A stretch of DNA of 11,493 nt from Chloroflexota bacterium (GTDB lineage: Bacteria > Chloroflexota > Anaerolineae > Fen-1058), in the NCBI GenBank assembly GCA_016219235.1, contig JACRBO010000847.1, positions 1-11,493 of the forward strand, read 5' to 3'. The notes below the pieces were generated by a model. It saw nothing but the letters and a program-made list of their open reading frames with translations. It ran no database searches and was not told the origin of the DNA. Position numbers and translations under genes: made by a program. Every line of letters starts with the position of its first letter. Position 1 is the first letter of the stretch. Below, piece after piece: positions 1 to 6,374 of this stretch.

Positions 1-339
1 GTGTAAGAGTGTGCTCAAAACCAGCACGACGACGAAACTGCTGTGCCTGGTCTTGTGCTGAAAGAAGATCATGCCCAGCCAACCGCCGGGGAAGCCGCCC
101 GCGACAGCCAGCAGTTGCAAGACGATCTCCGGCACACGCAGGCCGCCGCGTTTCGATTGGCCTTTATCGAAGCCGTACCAGATGAAAGTTACGACACTGA
201 GCGTCGCCAGCCAGACCAGATAAGGGCGCAGCTGATATTGGCTGGCATAGGTGTAAGCTGCAAACCCGATGATGAGGACTAGCACGACCGTCAAGACACC
301 AAAGGTCTGTTTAGGGTTGCGGCGTCGGCGAGGGCTCAT
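1..339 (-). CDS. DUF1294 family membrane protein (3' end cut by window edge)
   Basis: Reading the minus strand from an ATG at 339 gives 113 open codons with no stop before the window ends, so the C-terminus is missing. A basic N-terminus (MSPRRRRNPK) is followed by hydrophobic segments at about residues 14-32, 38-55, 71-93 and from 101 on. The family signature is clear: YGFDKG at 55-60, KRGG with RVPE at 63-71, and GGFPGGWLGM then QHKTRH at 81-99. Many DUF1294 proteins carry an N-terminal cold-shock domain; this one starts directly with a membrane helix. GGAG lies 7 bases before the ATG. It is the last visible gene of the HAD/Cys-motif/glycosylase operon, beginning 18 bases after the glycosylase stop. 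The function of DUF1294 is not established; an inner-membrane location is inferred from the helices. Confidence 0.85.
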   Translation of the reverse strand, partial: MSPRRRRNPKQTFGVLTVVLVLIIGFAAYTYASQYQLRPYLVWLATLSVVTFIWYGFDKGQSKRGGLRVPEIVLQLLAVAGGFPGGWLGMIFFQHKTRHSSFVVVLVLSTLLH

Positions 340-357
340 GCGTGTGCTCCGATTGAT

Positions 358-984
358 TTAGCGTTTGCGTTGGCTCAGATAGTGATGCCATAACACCCGA
401 GCTGCGACGGCCCGCCACGGCCGCCAGGCTTCGCTCATGGCGGTGAGTTCGTCATACGTTGGTCGCGCGGGCAACTGCTTGACGTGATGTGCGGCGACGG
501 CCAGCGCCAGATCGCCATGCGGCCACACATCGGGGCGGCGCAGGGCCATCAGCAAATAAATCTCGGCGGTCCACACGCCGATGCCTTTGAGTTCGATCAA
601 CGCCGCACGGGCCGACTCATCGTCCATGTTCGCCAGCGCGGCCGGGTTGAAGCGCCGATCGAGTATGGCCTGGGCCAGATGCCGCGCATAGCCTGTCTTC
701 TGCCGGCTGAAACCGATCGTTTTCAGCGTGGCGTCATCCAGCGTGAGGAGATTGCGCGGCGTCACACGGATCGCCGCTTTCAGCCGATTGAAGGCCGCTC
801 GTGCCGAAGCCAATGAGACTTGTTGCTCAAGAATAATGTGGATCAGCGTGGGAAAGCCCGGTCGTCGCGCCCACATCGGCGGCGGCCCGTATTGATCGAT
901 CACGCGCGCCAGATCGCGATCGCGCCTGGCGAGGACGCGCAAGCCGTGGGCCAACGTCTCATCAGTGAGCGGTGTCGGCGTCAT
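358..984 (-). CDS. AlkA-type DNA-3-methyladenine glycosylase (HhH-GPD)
   Basis: A 208-residue base-excision-repair glycosylase of the HhH-GPD superfamily, expected to remove alkylated bases (3-methyladenine and relatives) from DNA in the cytoplasm. The family stretch ILEQQVSLASA is at residues 51-61. The helix-hairpin-helix is LKGIGVWTA at 132-140. The catalytic aspartate falls in the PHGDLAL segment, Asp158. There is no iron-sulfur cysteine cluster, so it is not a Nth/MutY type. The length fits the short AlkA-like form without the N-terminal domain of E. coli AlkA (282 residues). Its ATG overlaps the stop of the upstream gene by four bases (ATGA), indicating translational coupling, and the DUF1294 gene follows 18 bases downstream. 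Exact substrate range cannot be read from sequence. Confidence 0.9.
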   Translation of the reverse strand: MTPTPLTDETLAHGLRVLARRDRDLARVIDQYGPPPMWARRPGFPTLIHIILEQQVSLASARAAFNRLKAAIRVTPRNLLTLDDATLKTIGFSRQKTGYARHLAQAILDRRFNPAALANMDDESARAALIELKGIGVWTAEIYLLMALRRPDVWPHGDLALAVAAHHVKQLPARPTYDELTAMSEAWRPWRAVAARVLWHHYLSQRKR

Positions 985-1625
985 GGCTTACTCTGCAAGG
1001 CTGAAGGATGAATGCCCGCTTCATAGCCGGCCGTCAGGGCGCGCACGATCGATCGGGGTGTGAGTACGGCTACCCGCGTTTCCCCGGCGGAGCGTGCTAT
1101 TCGCTGCGTGTAACCGAACGCACTCCACGCCAACAATTGATCGCCCAGCACTAACCACGCAGTATCATCGCCCGATTGTTGTATGAAGCTCCCATCGGGC
1201 AGCGCCGACAATCGATCGGAGTAGGTGATCTTGCGCCCGTTCGCGTCAAGCCGTTCTCGATGGAGCACCGCATCGATGATGGTCGCGAGCGGTTTGGTAC
1301 TGCCGGCGAGATCTGCGTTGGCCCGCGCCCATATCGCTCGAAACTCGTTGAAGCGCCCGCGCTGACACTCTGCGCACGGGCGGTGTCCGGCGGCCAGCGC
1401 GGTGGCTTCGTCGAGGAAGAAGAGTTCGGTGTAGTGACCCGGCGTCATGATGATGTGCCGGCGACCTTTGAACTCCAACAGGCAAATGATCCAGCGTTGC
1501 AGTTGATACGGTCGCCGAATCTGTTGATGCTCATCGTGCAGACAGCCGCGATTGCCCAACAGCGTGCCGCGCGCCGCTGTGGCAATGATCTCGCCGGTTG
1601 GGGTCACTCGGTTTTGTTTAGGCAT
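981..1625 (-). CDS. Conserved protein of unknown function with Ada-like HRPCAEC motif
   Basis: A 214-residue soluble protein. I recognise the pattern as a conserved bacterial family but know no assigned function. Visible landmarks are TPTGEI at 8-13, LLGNRGCLH at 22-30, WIICLLEFKGR at 45-55, TPGHYTELFFLDEATALAAG at 61-80 and HRPCAEC at 81-87, with LTPRSIVRAL and GIHPSA near the C-terminus (188-197, 204-209). The AAGHRPCAEC segment resembles the second half of the metal-binding domain of Ada (AAGFRPCKRC). Cys28, Cys48, Cys84 and Cys87 could form a metal site, which is inference. The gene sits between a HAD hydrolase (8-base overlap with its end) and an AlkA-like glycosylase (4-base overlap with its start), so all three are probably co-translated. 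A role in alkylation damage is a contextual guess only. Confidence 0.75.
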   Translation of the reverse strand: MPKQNRVTPTGEIIATAARGTLLGNRGCLHDEHQQIRRPYQLQRWIICLLEFKGRRHIIMTPGHYTELFFLDEATALAAGHRPCAECQRGRFNEFRAIWARANADLAGSTKPLATIIDAVLHRERLDANGRKITYSDRLSALPDGSFIQQSGDDTAWLVLGDQLLAWSAFGYTQRIARSAGETRVAVLTPRSIVRALTAGYEAGIHPSALQSKP

Positions 1626-2325
1626 GTCGGCTCAGTCGTTCAATCGCCGCCGGCAGTTGGCCCAGATGCTCCAGCGTTTCGTAGCCCGCGGCGTGCGTGT
1701 CTTCGATGTGCTCGTGCGCCCACGTGATGTGATAGGGAATGTGGATGGCGTACCCACCCAACTCGACAACGGGCAAGATGTCCGATCGGAGCGAGTTGCC
1801 GACCATGAGAAACTTCGCCGGTTCGAGATTGTGTTTGGCTAACAGTGCGGCATACGCCCGGGGCGTCTTGTCGCTGACGATCTCGATCTGGTGAAAGTAC
1901 GGCTTCAGGCCGGATCGTTCGATCTTGGATTCTTGGTCGAACAAGTCGCCTTTGGTGATCAGCATCAACGGATAGGTTTCCGCCAGTTGAGCGACAATTT
2001 CAGCCGCGTGATCGAGCAGCTGCAACTCGGCTGACAGCATGTGCCGGGCGAGCTGGAGTACGCGTTGAACTTCGTGCCCTTGAATGTGGCTCGCGCTGAT
2101 GTCCAAAGCGGCCTCGATCATCGATAGGGCGAAGCCTTTGATGCCGTAGCCATACAACGGCAGGTTGCGCATTTCTGTGTCGTGGAGGACGCGATCAATC
2201 TGATCGGGCGCAGCATAGCCGCCGAGCAATTGCCGATACTCAGACTGCGCGGCCGCATACAGGCTTTCGGAATGCCACAGCGTGTCGTCGGCGTCGAAGG
2301 CGATGATGTTGAATTTTCTGGTCAT
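1618..2325 (-). CDS. HAD-superfamily hydrolase
   Basis: A 235-residue haloacid-dehalogenase-like phosphatase. Motif I is FDADDTLW at residues 10-17 (nucleophile Asp11, acid/base Asp13), motif II ends in LITKGD (Thr124), motif III is Lys153 in SDKTP, and motif IV is VGNSLRSDI with Asn177 and Asp182. Asn replaces the first acidic residue of motif IV; the second is kept. The alpha-helical cap lies at about 20-100. The substrate is unknown; the layout is like small-molecule phosphatases of the YjjG/phosphoglycolate-phosphatase type. The start at 2325 is chosen because the family begins just before FDADD; an open frame continues upstream for 103 codons but runs into the repeat-rich spacer and is not protein-like. 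AGGCGG lies about 10 bases before this ATG. First gene of the four-gene operon; its end overlaps the next start by eight bases. Confidence 0.88.
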   Translation of the reverse strand: MTRKFNIIAFDADDTLWHSESLYAAAQSEYRQLLGGYAAPDQIDRVLHDTEMRNLPLYGYGIKGFALSMIEAALDISASHIQGHEVQRVLQLARHMLSAELQLLDHAAEIVAQLAETYPLMLITKGDLFDQESKIERSGLKPYFHQIEIVSDKTPRAYAALLAKHNLEPAKFLMVGNSLRSDILPVVELGGYAIHIPYHITWAHEHIEDTHAAGYETLEHLGQLPAAIERLSRHA

Positions 2326-2369
2326 GTTGGGAACCGCCTGCTCCAGTTGAACGGTGTCTCTGAGATTGG

Positions 2370-2400
2370 TTATAACACACTTACGCCAGTGCGGCTGCAA
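2370..2400 (-). promoter_or_regulatory. Possible promoter of the HAD/glycosylase operon
   Basis: On the minus strand TTGCAG (2400-2395) and TTATAA (2375-2370) are separated by 19 bases, placing a start site about 40 bases before the HAD ATG. The spacing is longer than optimal, so this is a weak call based on hexamer similarity and position only. Confidence 0.3.
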
Positions 2401-2437
2401 CATGCTGGCGATTGAAATCGCGCCTACACATACACGA

Positions 2438-2583
2438 AGCCGACCTTCGTCGGCTGGGTTCCAGTCGGCGAAGGCCGACTTTGTGGGCTGTTGCCTGTGG
2501 AGATAGTAGGGCGCATTGTGCTGGAAGGGCCTACCAGTCGGCGAAGGCCGACTTCGTGCGGCTGTTGCCGCGAATTTATTCGC
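2438..2583. repeat. Cluster of dispersed hairpin repeats (three AGTCGGC-type stems plus one AT-rich stem)
   Basis: Within the 391-base gap between divergent genes (2326-2716) there are four small palindromes. AGCCGAC-CTTC-GTCGGCT is at 2438-2455, AGTCGGC-GAAG-GCCGACT at 2463-2480, the same hairpin again at 2536-2553, and GCGAAT-TT-ATTCGC at 2570-2583. The two middle copies share longer flanks: ccagtcggcgaaggccgact followed by ttGTGggctgttgcc or tcGTGcggctgttgcc. The second copy plus the AT-rich stem looks like a complete two-hairpin unit. Perfect stems with tetraloops and repeated flanks suggest a mobile REP/MITE-like intergenic element. No protein-coding signal was seen in this gap. Confidence 0.75.
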
Positions 2584-2655
2584 CGGGGCCACTCTGCAAA
2601 ACATTGACCCGCACTCGTTCATTTGAGGGGCCAATGGCCGTGACCCGGTGCGCCA

Positions 2656-2684
2656 TTGCCGCCGCGGGCGGCGCGTGCTAAACT
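2656..2684 (+). promoter_or_regulatory. Sigma-70-type promoter of the TPM-domain gene
   Basis: TTGCCG (2656-2661) and TAAACT (2679-2684) are separated by exactly 17 bases, and TGC directly before the -10 box forms an extended -10. The ATG of the downstream gene is 33 bases after the -10. The spacer contains a GC stem, GCCGCC-gcg-GGCGGC (2658-2672), which may be an operator-like palindrome or chance in GC-rich DNA. Confidence 0.6.
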
Positions 2685-2716
2685 TGGCACATCTTCAGCA
2701 ATTGGGGGACTCAGCG

Positions 2717-3589
2717 ATGAGACGCTGGTTGATTTTGTGGCTGTTCGTGCTGGTTTTACCGGTTGCGCCGGTCGTGTTAGGACAGAGTGCGTATCCGCCA
2801 CGCACCGATCCGTTCATCAACGATTACGCCGAGCTGCTCACGGCGGCCGATGCGGCTGCCGTCCGAACGATGCTGTCTGATCTACAGGCCGCGTATGGCA
2901 TTGAGGCCGTGGTGGTCACGATCGACTCGATCGGCGATTACGACACCGGCGACGCGACGATCGAATCATTTGCAACACAGCTCTTCAATGCATGGGGCAT
3001 CGGCGATGCGACGAAGAATGACGGCGTGCTGCTGCTGGTGGCCGTCAAGGATCGCAAAGTGCGCGTCGAGCTTGGCTCAGGCTATGGCAGCGGGCCTAGC
3101 AGCGAAATGCAGGCGGTGATCGATCGCTATGTGCTGCCCAAATTCCGCGAGAGCGACTATAGCGGCGGAATCCGGATCGGCGCGCAGGCGATGATCGCCA
3201 AGTTGACCGATCAGCCCCTGCCCGAAACGGGCGATGTTCCGCCCACTCGTGTGCCGTCCACCTCGTCAAATTCCGGCCGAACTTCGACGCGAACTGAAGC
3301 AAGTTCTGCCCTGGAGGGTTTGCTGGTTTTGGGGGTGGCAGCGACAGTGGTGTTCGTCATTGTCAAAGCTGCGAATGATCACGGCTCAGAGTCCGGTGGC
3401 TGGTCGTCTGGTCAGGACAACGACGACGATGATGACAATCGCTGGAATCGGACTGAAAGCAATCGCCGTTCCAGTTGGACCAGCAATTCCCACAGCAGTA
3501 GCTCCAGCAGCAGTTCCAGTCGATCCAGCAGTAGTTCGCGCAAGGGCGGCGGCAAATCGAGCGGAGGCGGGGCCAGTGGTAGTTGGTAA
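2717..3589 (+). CDS. Secreted/membrane-anchored TPM-domain protein
   Basis: A 290-residue exported protein. A signal peptide covers residues 1-22 (hydrophobic LILWLFVLVLPVAPVVLG). The TPM domain (YgcG/TPM_phosphatase-like) spans about 31-165, with DPFINDYAELL at 31-41, NDGVLLLVAV at 101-110 and VRVELGSGYG at 115-124. A transmembrane helix is at 199-218. After it comes a low-complexity tail: an acidic run of Asp (233-240), two long serine runs (259-274) and a glycine-rich end finishing in GASGSW, typical of this family. The start is set by GGGGGA at 2704-2709, 7 bases before the ATG, and by the signal peptide. TPM domains are linked to acid phosphatase activity and photosystem repair in chloroplasts; in bacteria the role is unclear. 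It is the only plus-strand gene, divergent from the HAD operon. Confidence 0.88.
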   Translation: MRRWLILWLFVLVLPVAPVVLGQSAYPPRTDPFINDYAELLTAADAAAVRTMLSDLQAAYGIEAVVVTIDSIGDYDTGDATIESFATQLFNAWGIGDATKNDGVLLLVAVKDRKVRVELGSGYGSGPSSEMQAVIDRYVLPKFRESDYSGGIRIGAQAMIAKLTDQPLPETGDVPPTRVPSTSSNSGRTSTRTEASSALEGLLVLGVAATVVFVIVKAANDHGSESGGWSSGQDNDDDDDNRWNRTESNRRSSWTSNSHSSSSSSSSSRSSSSSRKGGGKSSGGGASGSW

Positions 3590-3617
3590 AGGCAGGCTCA
3601 GAGCCAACGGGAAATGG

Positions 3618-3685
3618 CTCACGCAAAGCCGCCAGGAGGCAAAGAACAGCCCCAAAATCTTTGCGTCTTTGCTGCTTTGCGTGAG
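3618..3685. repeat. 68-bp imperfect inverted repeat between convergent genes
   Basis: Two 28-base arms (3618-3645 and 3658-3685) match at 24 of 28 positions around a 12-base loop. The outer 11 bases, CTCACGCAAAG and CTTTGCGTGAG, are perfect. The CGCAAAG/CTTTGCG words recur inside the arms. It lies in the convergent gap after the TPM gene (stop at 3589) and the S10 peptidase (stop at 3753), so it could act as a bidirectional transcription barrier, but no clear T-tract follows. The word pattern resembles short dispersed repeats that occur in many bacterial genomes. Confidence 0.7.
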
Positions 3686-3752
3686 GTTTCTTGGTCAGGT
3701 CAGAAGGACCGAAAAGGAGCTCGGGACGAGTTCATCTCACCCCGAATGACGC

Positions 3753-5252
3753 TCACGTTTTGGGCAGCGCGCTCTGAATGAAATTGGACAGATCCGCCTT
3801 GAACTTCGCCAGCGAGGGCAGATGCACATACATCATGTGTCCGGCCTCGTAGTAGCCCGTGCTCACATTCGCCTGCAATTCGGCGGGCAAGCCCAGATGA
3901 TTGAAGGTGTATTCGGTGGCGAAATAGGGCGTCGCCAGATCGAAGTAGCCGTTAGCGACAAAGACCTTCAGGTGCGGATTCAGCGTCATCGCTTTGCGCA
4001 GCGTCTCCGCCACTTCCACATAGCGATTCTCGTGTTCCTCAAACTTCCATTGCGCGTTGGTCTTGAAACTCAGAATCTCATACGGTAGATCGCTCTCGAA
4101 TTTCAGGTCGCCGCGCACGTAGTCATAGAAGGCGGCGGTGTACGGCCCGGCGATGTTGCTGTAACTGGGATCGTTCTCCGGGAACTCGCCACCCGCATCG
4201 CGATCGACGCTGGTGAAGCGGCTGTCCAGACGCCCGATGGTTTTTCTTTGCCCCCGCAACAGTTCTTTGGTGAAGCGCATAATCTCGATGCGCAGGTTGA
4301 CTCGATCGAGATAATCCGCCGACAGCCCCGTATACCGGGTCAGTTGCTCGATCATGTTGGCGCGGCTTTTGGCCGCTAATGTCGCGCCCCGCATCAACGC
4401 CGTCGTGTAGTAAGCGGCGGCAAACTCTTCCACTTCGCTCAGCAGTTTGCGCAAATCCTTTTGATAGCGGCCCCTTAACCGGCGGTGATACCACGCCGTA
4501 GCCGCATACGTAGGCAGATAGAGAATGTACGGCAGATCGTTGCCGGGATGAGCGTCCACCGTGCCGAAATCCAGAATCGATGAGACCAGCATGATGCCGT
4601 TGAGGTACAGCCCGTGGCGTTCCTGTAAATAGCCCGACAGGCCCGCGGCGCGCGTCGTGCCGTAACTCTCGCCGATGAGGAACTTGGGCGACAGCCAGCG
4701 CCGATAGCGCGTGGTGTACAGCCGGATGAAGTCGCCCACCGATTCGATGTCTTTCTTGAAGGTGTGAAACTCTTTGGCTTTCTCACCCGCGACCGGACGG
4801 CTGTAGCCTGTGCTTACCGGATCGATGAAGACCAGATCGGTCACATCCAGCAGTGAATAGGCATTGTCGGTCAGTTGATAGGGCGGGGGCGGCAGACTAC
4901 CCTCGTCGTCCAGTTGCACGCGGCGCGGCCCCAATGCGCCCAGGTGCAGCCATACCGATGATGACCCCGGCCCGCCGTTGAAGGAAAACGTAATGGGGCG
5001 CCTGGCGTCCTCCACGTCGGTGCGAGTGTAGGCGATGAAGAACACTGTCGCTTTCGCTTTCTCACCTTCGGCCTCGCCGGCTTTGTCGCCGGTCTTCTCC
5101 GCCTCTTCCTTCAAAACGATGGTGCCGGTGATGACCTTGTACGCGATCGTTTGATCGCCGATGGTGATGGTGTGCTGTGTCTCGACGAGTTGATCTTTGG
5201 GTTCAGGCTTCACGGGTTCGGCGGGTTTATCGGCAGCGGGTTTGTCCGTCAT
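3753..5252 (-). CDS. Peptidase S10 (serine carboxypeptidase) family protein
   Basis: A 499-residue alpha/beta-hydrolase-fold carboxypeptidase, expected to cleave C-terminal residues. The oxyanion-hole segment FNGGPGSSSVW is at residues 91-101. The nucleophile is Ser196 in GESYGTT, the aspartate is Asp438 in GYFDLATP, and the histidine is His472 in YEAGHMMY, so the full triad is present. SVGDFIRLY precedes the nucleophile at 171-179. The first 68 residues are Lys/Glu/Pro/Ala-rich with no hydrophobic segment, so no signal peptide is visible; this is unusual for a family whose studied members act outside the cytoplasm or in acidic compartments. The start is well supported by AAGGAG 8 bases before the ATG and a good promoter upstream. 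It stands alone as a transcription unit, convergent with the TPM gene. Confidence 0.92.
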   Translation of the reverse strand: MTDKPAADKPAEPVKPEPKDQLVETQHTITIGDQTIAYKVITGTIVLKEEAEKTGDKAGEAEGEKAKATVFFIAYTRTDVEDARRPITFSFNGGPGSSSVWLHLGALGPRRVQLDDEGSLPPPPYQLTDNAYSLLDVTDLVFIDPVSTGYSRPVAGEKAKEFHTFKKDIESVGDFIRLYTTRYRRWLSPKFLIGESYGTTRAAGLSGYLQERHGLYLNGIMLVSSILDFGTVDAHPGNDLPYILYLPTYAATAWYHRRLRGRYQKDLRKLLSEVEEFAAAYYTTALMRGATLAAKSRANMIEQLTRYTGLSADYLDRVNLRIEIMRFTKELLRGQRKTIGRLDSRFTSVDRDAGGEFPENDPSYSNIAGPYTAAFYDYVRGDLKFESDLPYEILSFKTNAQWKFEEHENRYVEVAETLRKAMTLNPHLKVFVANGYFDLATPYFATEYTFNHLGLPAELQANVSTGYYEAGHMMYVHLPSLAKFKADLSNFIQSALPKT

Positions 5253-5294
5253 AAATATCGCTCCTTGCGCATGCAGGGTGATCCGGCAGGCGTC

Positions 5295-5323
5295 ATTTTA
5301 GGCTGAATCGGCGCATGGGTCAA
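5295..5323 (-). promoter_or_regulatory. Sigma-70-type promoter of the S10 peptidase gene
   Basis: On the minus strand TTGACC (5323-5318) and TAAAAT (5300-5295) are exactly 17 bases apart, a near-consensus arrangement. The -10 is 42 bases before the peptidase ATG at 5252. Confidence 0.7.
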
Positions 5324-5329
5324 CCACAC

Positions 5330-5390
5330 GCGGCGGACAAGCCAATGATGGCTCACCCGCCGCGCGTTGCTTTGACAACCGGCTAACGCG
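5330..5390 (-). terminator. Double hairpin after the secreted-protein gene (possible terminator)
   Basis: Read on the minus strand, an outer stem CGCGTT/AACGCG (5390-5385 with 5368-5363) begins two bases after the stop at 5393. It is followed by a stem GCGGCGG/CCGCCGC (5363-5357 with 5336-5330) enclosing a second stem AGCCA/TGGCT (5353-5349 with 5344-5340). There is no T-run afterwards, so this is at best a Rho-dependent or structural end. It separates the secreted-protein gene from the S10 promoter. Confidence 0.4.
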
Positions 5391-5392
5391 GC

Positions 5393-6091
5393 CTACTCTT
5401 TCTGAATGACGGGCAGGAATGCGCCAAAGATCGGCGGCGCGTAATAGGCGACCCGGATACCGCAGATCGTGTTAGAGATGGTATTGCCGTTTGCCGCTAC
5501 GATAACGGTATAGGCCCAGTTGGTAAGGTCTACGGTATGCGTAATCTCCGGGCTTAAGGTCGTCCCATAACCGGTGTTGGTGATGGAGGTGACACTGGTC
5601 AGGTCTTCGAAGGAAATACCCGGCTGATAGCGGGTGATCCACGCCGTTAGGTTATTCCCTGACGAAGTGTCGTCGTAGTAGAACCGCAGGTACTTGATCA
5701 CAGAGCCCTCTGGAATAAGCAGCGGGGCTGTGAAGCGATCGTCGGTTCCGCCCGTTTTATAGAAGCAGCAGTTGGAATTGTAGGCGAAGTCCTTGGCACT
5801 GGTTCGCGGGTTAAGGGCGGTACCCACGAGGCGGAAGTAACTGAAGAACACCGTCGGGGCGTTGGCCGTGCTACGGGCGTCGGGGCCATTGTCGGGTGCC
5901 GCGACGGGACGATTGGACGGGGTGACGAGTTGCCCGTCACCCGTCTGCGGCAAGGGTGTGGGCGTGACGACGGCGGGCGCTGGTAGTGTGTTGCGGGCGG
6001 AGGCTGGTTGGACGAGCGCCCAGGAAGCGACTAGCGCAAGCGTGACGAGTGAGGCGATGATGCTGGTACGGACTGTCCGACTGATTTTCAT
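5393..6091 (-). CDS. Secreted beta-rich protein of unknown function with FLPVIQKE C-terminus
   Basis: A 232-residue exported protein. A signal peptide spans about residues 1-32 (MKISR, then a hydrophobic core to WALVQPASA). Residues 33-75 are a Pro/Thr/Ala-rich linker. The remainder is Tyr/Thr/Asn-rich with alternating hydrophobic residues, suggesting a beta-sandwich: LIPEGSVIKYLRFYYDDTSS at 125-144, LTAWITRY at 148-155, and CGIRVAYY at 210-217. Cys108, Cys109 and Cys210 could form a disulfide. The protein ends in FGAFLPVIQKE; short LPxxxK-type ends are something I associate with exported Chloroflexota proteins, which I state as recollection. AAGGA lies 7 bases before the ATG. The pattern resembles exported hypothetical proteins with surface-binding folds; no enzymatic motif is visible. 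It has a long structured leader upstream. Confidence 0.75.
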   Translation of the reverse strand: MKISRTVRTSIIASLVTLALVASWALVQPASARNTLPAPAVVTPTPLPQTGDGQLVTPSNRPVAAPDNGPDARSTANAPTVFFSYFRLVGTALNPRTSAKDFAYNSNCCFYKTGGTDDRFTAPLLIPEGSVIKYLRFYYDDTSSGNNLTAWITRYQPGISFEDLTSVTSITNTGYGTTLSPEITHTVDLTNWAYTVIVAANGNTISNTICGIRVAYYAPPIFGAFLPVIQKE

Positions 6092-6128
6092 GGGGTTGTC
6101 CTTGGGTTTGGGTGCCCTGGCTGGTTGT

Positions 6129-6153
6129 GTGGCCGGATTGGGGGATCGGCCAC
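6129..6153 (-). other. Perfect hairpin in the leader of the secreted-protein gene
   Basis: GTGGCCG (6129-6135) pairs perfectly with CGGCCAC (6147-6153) around an 11-base loop. On the minus strand the loop reads ATCCCCCAATC. It sits 37 bases before the ATG at 6091 and could affect mRNA stability or translation. I could not match it to a known riboswitch. Confidence 0.45.
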
Positions 6154-6206
6154 CCGATAAACGATCGCGCCTGGTTAAGTTCGTCGGTTCACACGCAAGG
6201 TTTGTC

Positions 6207-6251
6207 TCATGCTCCAGCGCTGATCTTGTGCGCCGAGCTGAGCCTCGTCAT
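6207..6251 (-). CDS. Possible 14-residue leader peptide with near-perfect ribosome-binding site
   Basis: On the minus strand AGGAGGTGAT (6266-6257), complementary to the last ten bases of the anti-Shine-Dalgarno tail of 16S rRNA, stands 9 bases (counted from AGGAGG) before an ATG at 6251. The frame reads MTRLSSAHKISAGA and stops with TGA at 6209-6207. A second overlapping frame (6258-6175, 27 residues, starting MPDDEAQLG) is open but its ATG is only two bases from AGGAGG. The secreted-protein gene starts 115 bases downstream. A translated leader or a decayed gene start are both possible; there is no homology evidence. Confidence 0.35.
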   Translation of the reverse strand: MTRLSSAHKISAGA

Positions 6252-6294
6252 CAGGCATCACCTCCTGTGTTAACCATACACTTGATTGGCTACG

Positions 6295-6353
6295 GGCGGC
6301 CACATGCCGCCGGATATATGCGCGCACTAGCCCACTGCGTGGAGCAGTGCGGG
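6295..6353 (-). terminator. Two hairpins after the pyruvate-kinase-like gene (possible transcription end)
   Basis: Read downstream of the stop at 6375: CCCGCACTGC and GCAGTGGG form an eight-pair stem with one bulged base (6353-6344 with 6338-6331), then GGCGGC/GCCGCC forms a six-pair stem (6311-6306 with 6300-6295). Neither is followed by a T-run, so termination is only plausible. The bases at 6361-6374 (GAGTCGCCCCTACG) look like half of a common GTAGGGGCGACTC-type palindromic repeat. Confidence 0.35.
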
Positions 6354-6374
6354 TCTTCGAGAGTCGCCCCTACG

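Noticed and set aside
43..282. 79-codon plus-strand open frame
   Set aside because: The opposite strand encodes the clear DUF1294 signature over the same bases.
2326..2634. 103-codon upstream extension of the HAD hydrolase
   Set aside because: It reads through the hairpin repeats and a possible promoter, has no family similarity, and HAD proteins start just before the FDADDT motif.
6092..6374. Cyclic-di-GMP, cobalamin or other known riboswitch
   Set aside because: The leader has hairpins and a strong ribosome-binding site, but I could not align it with the conserved cores of the riboswitches I know.
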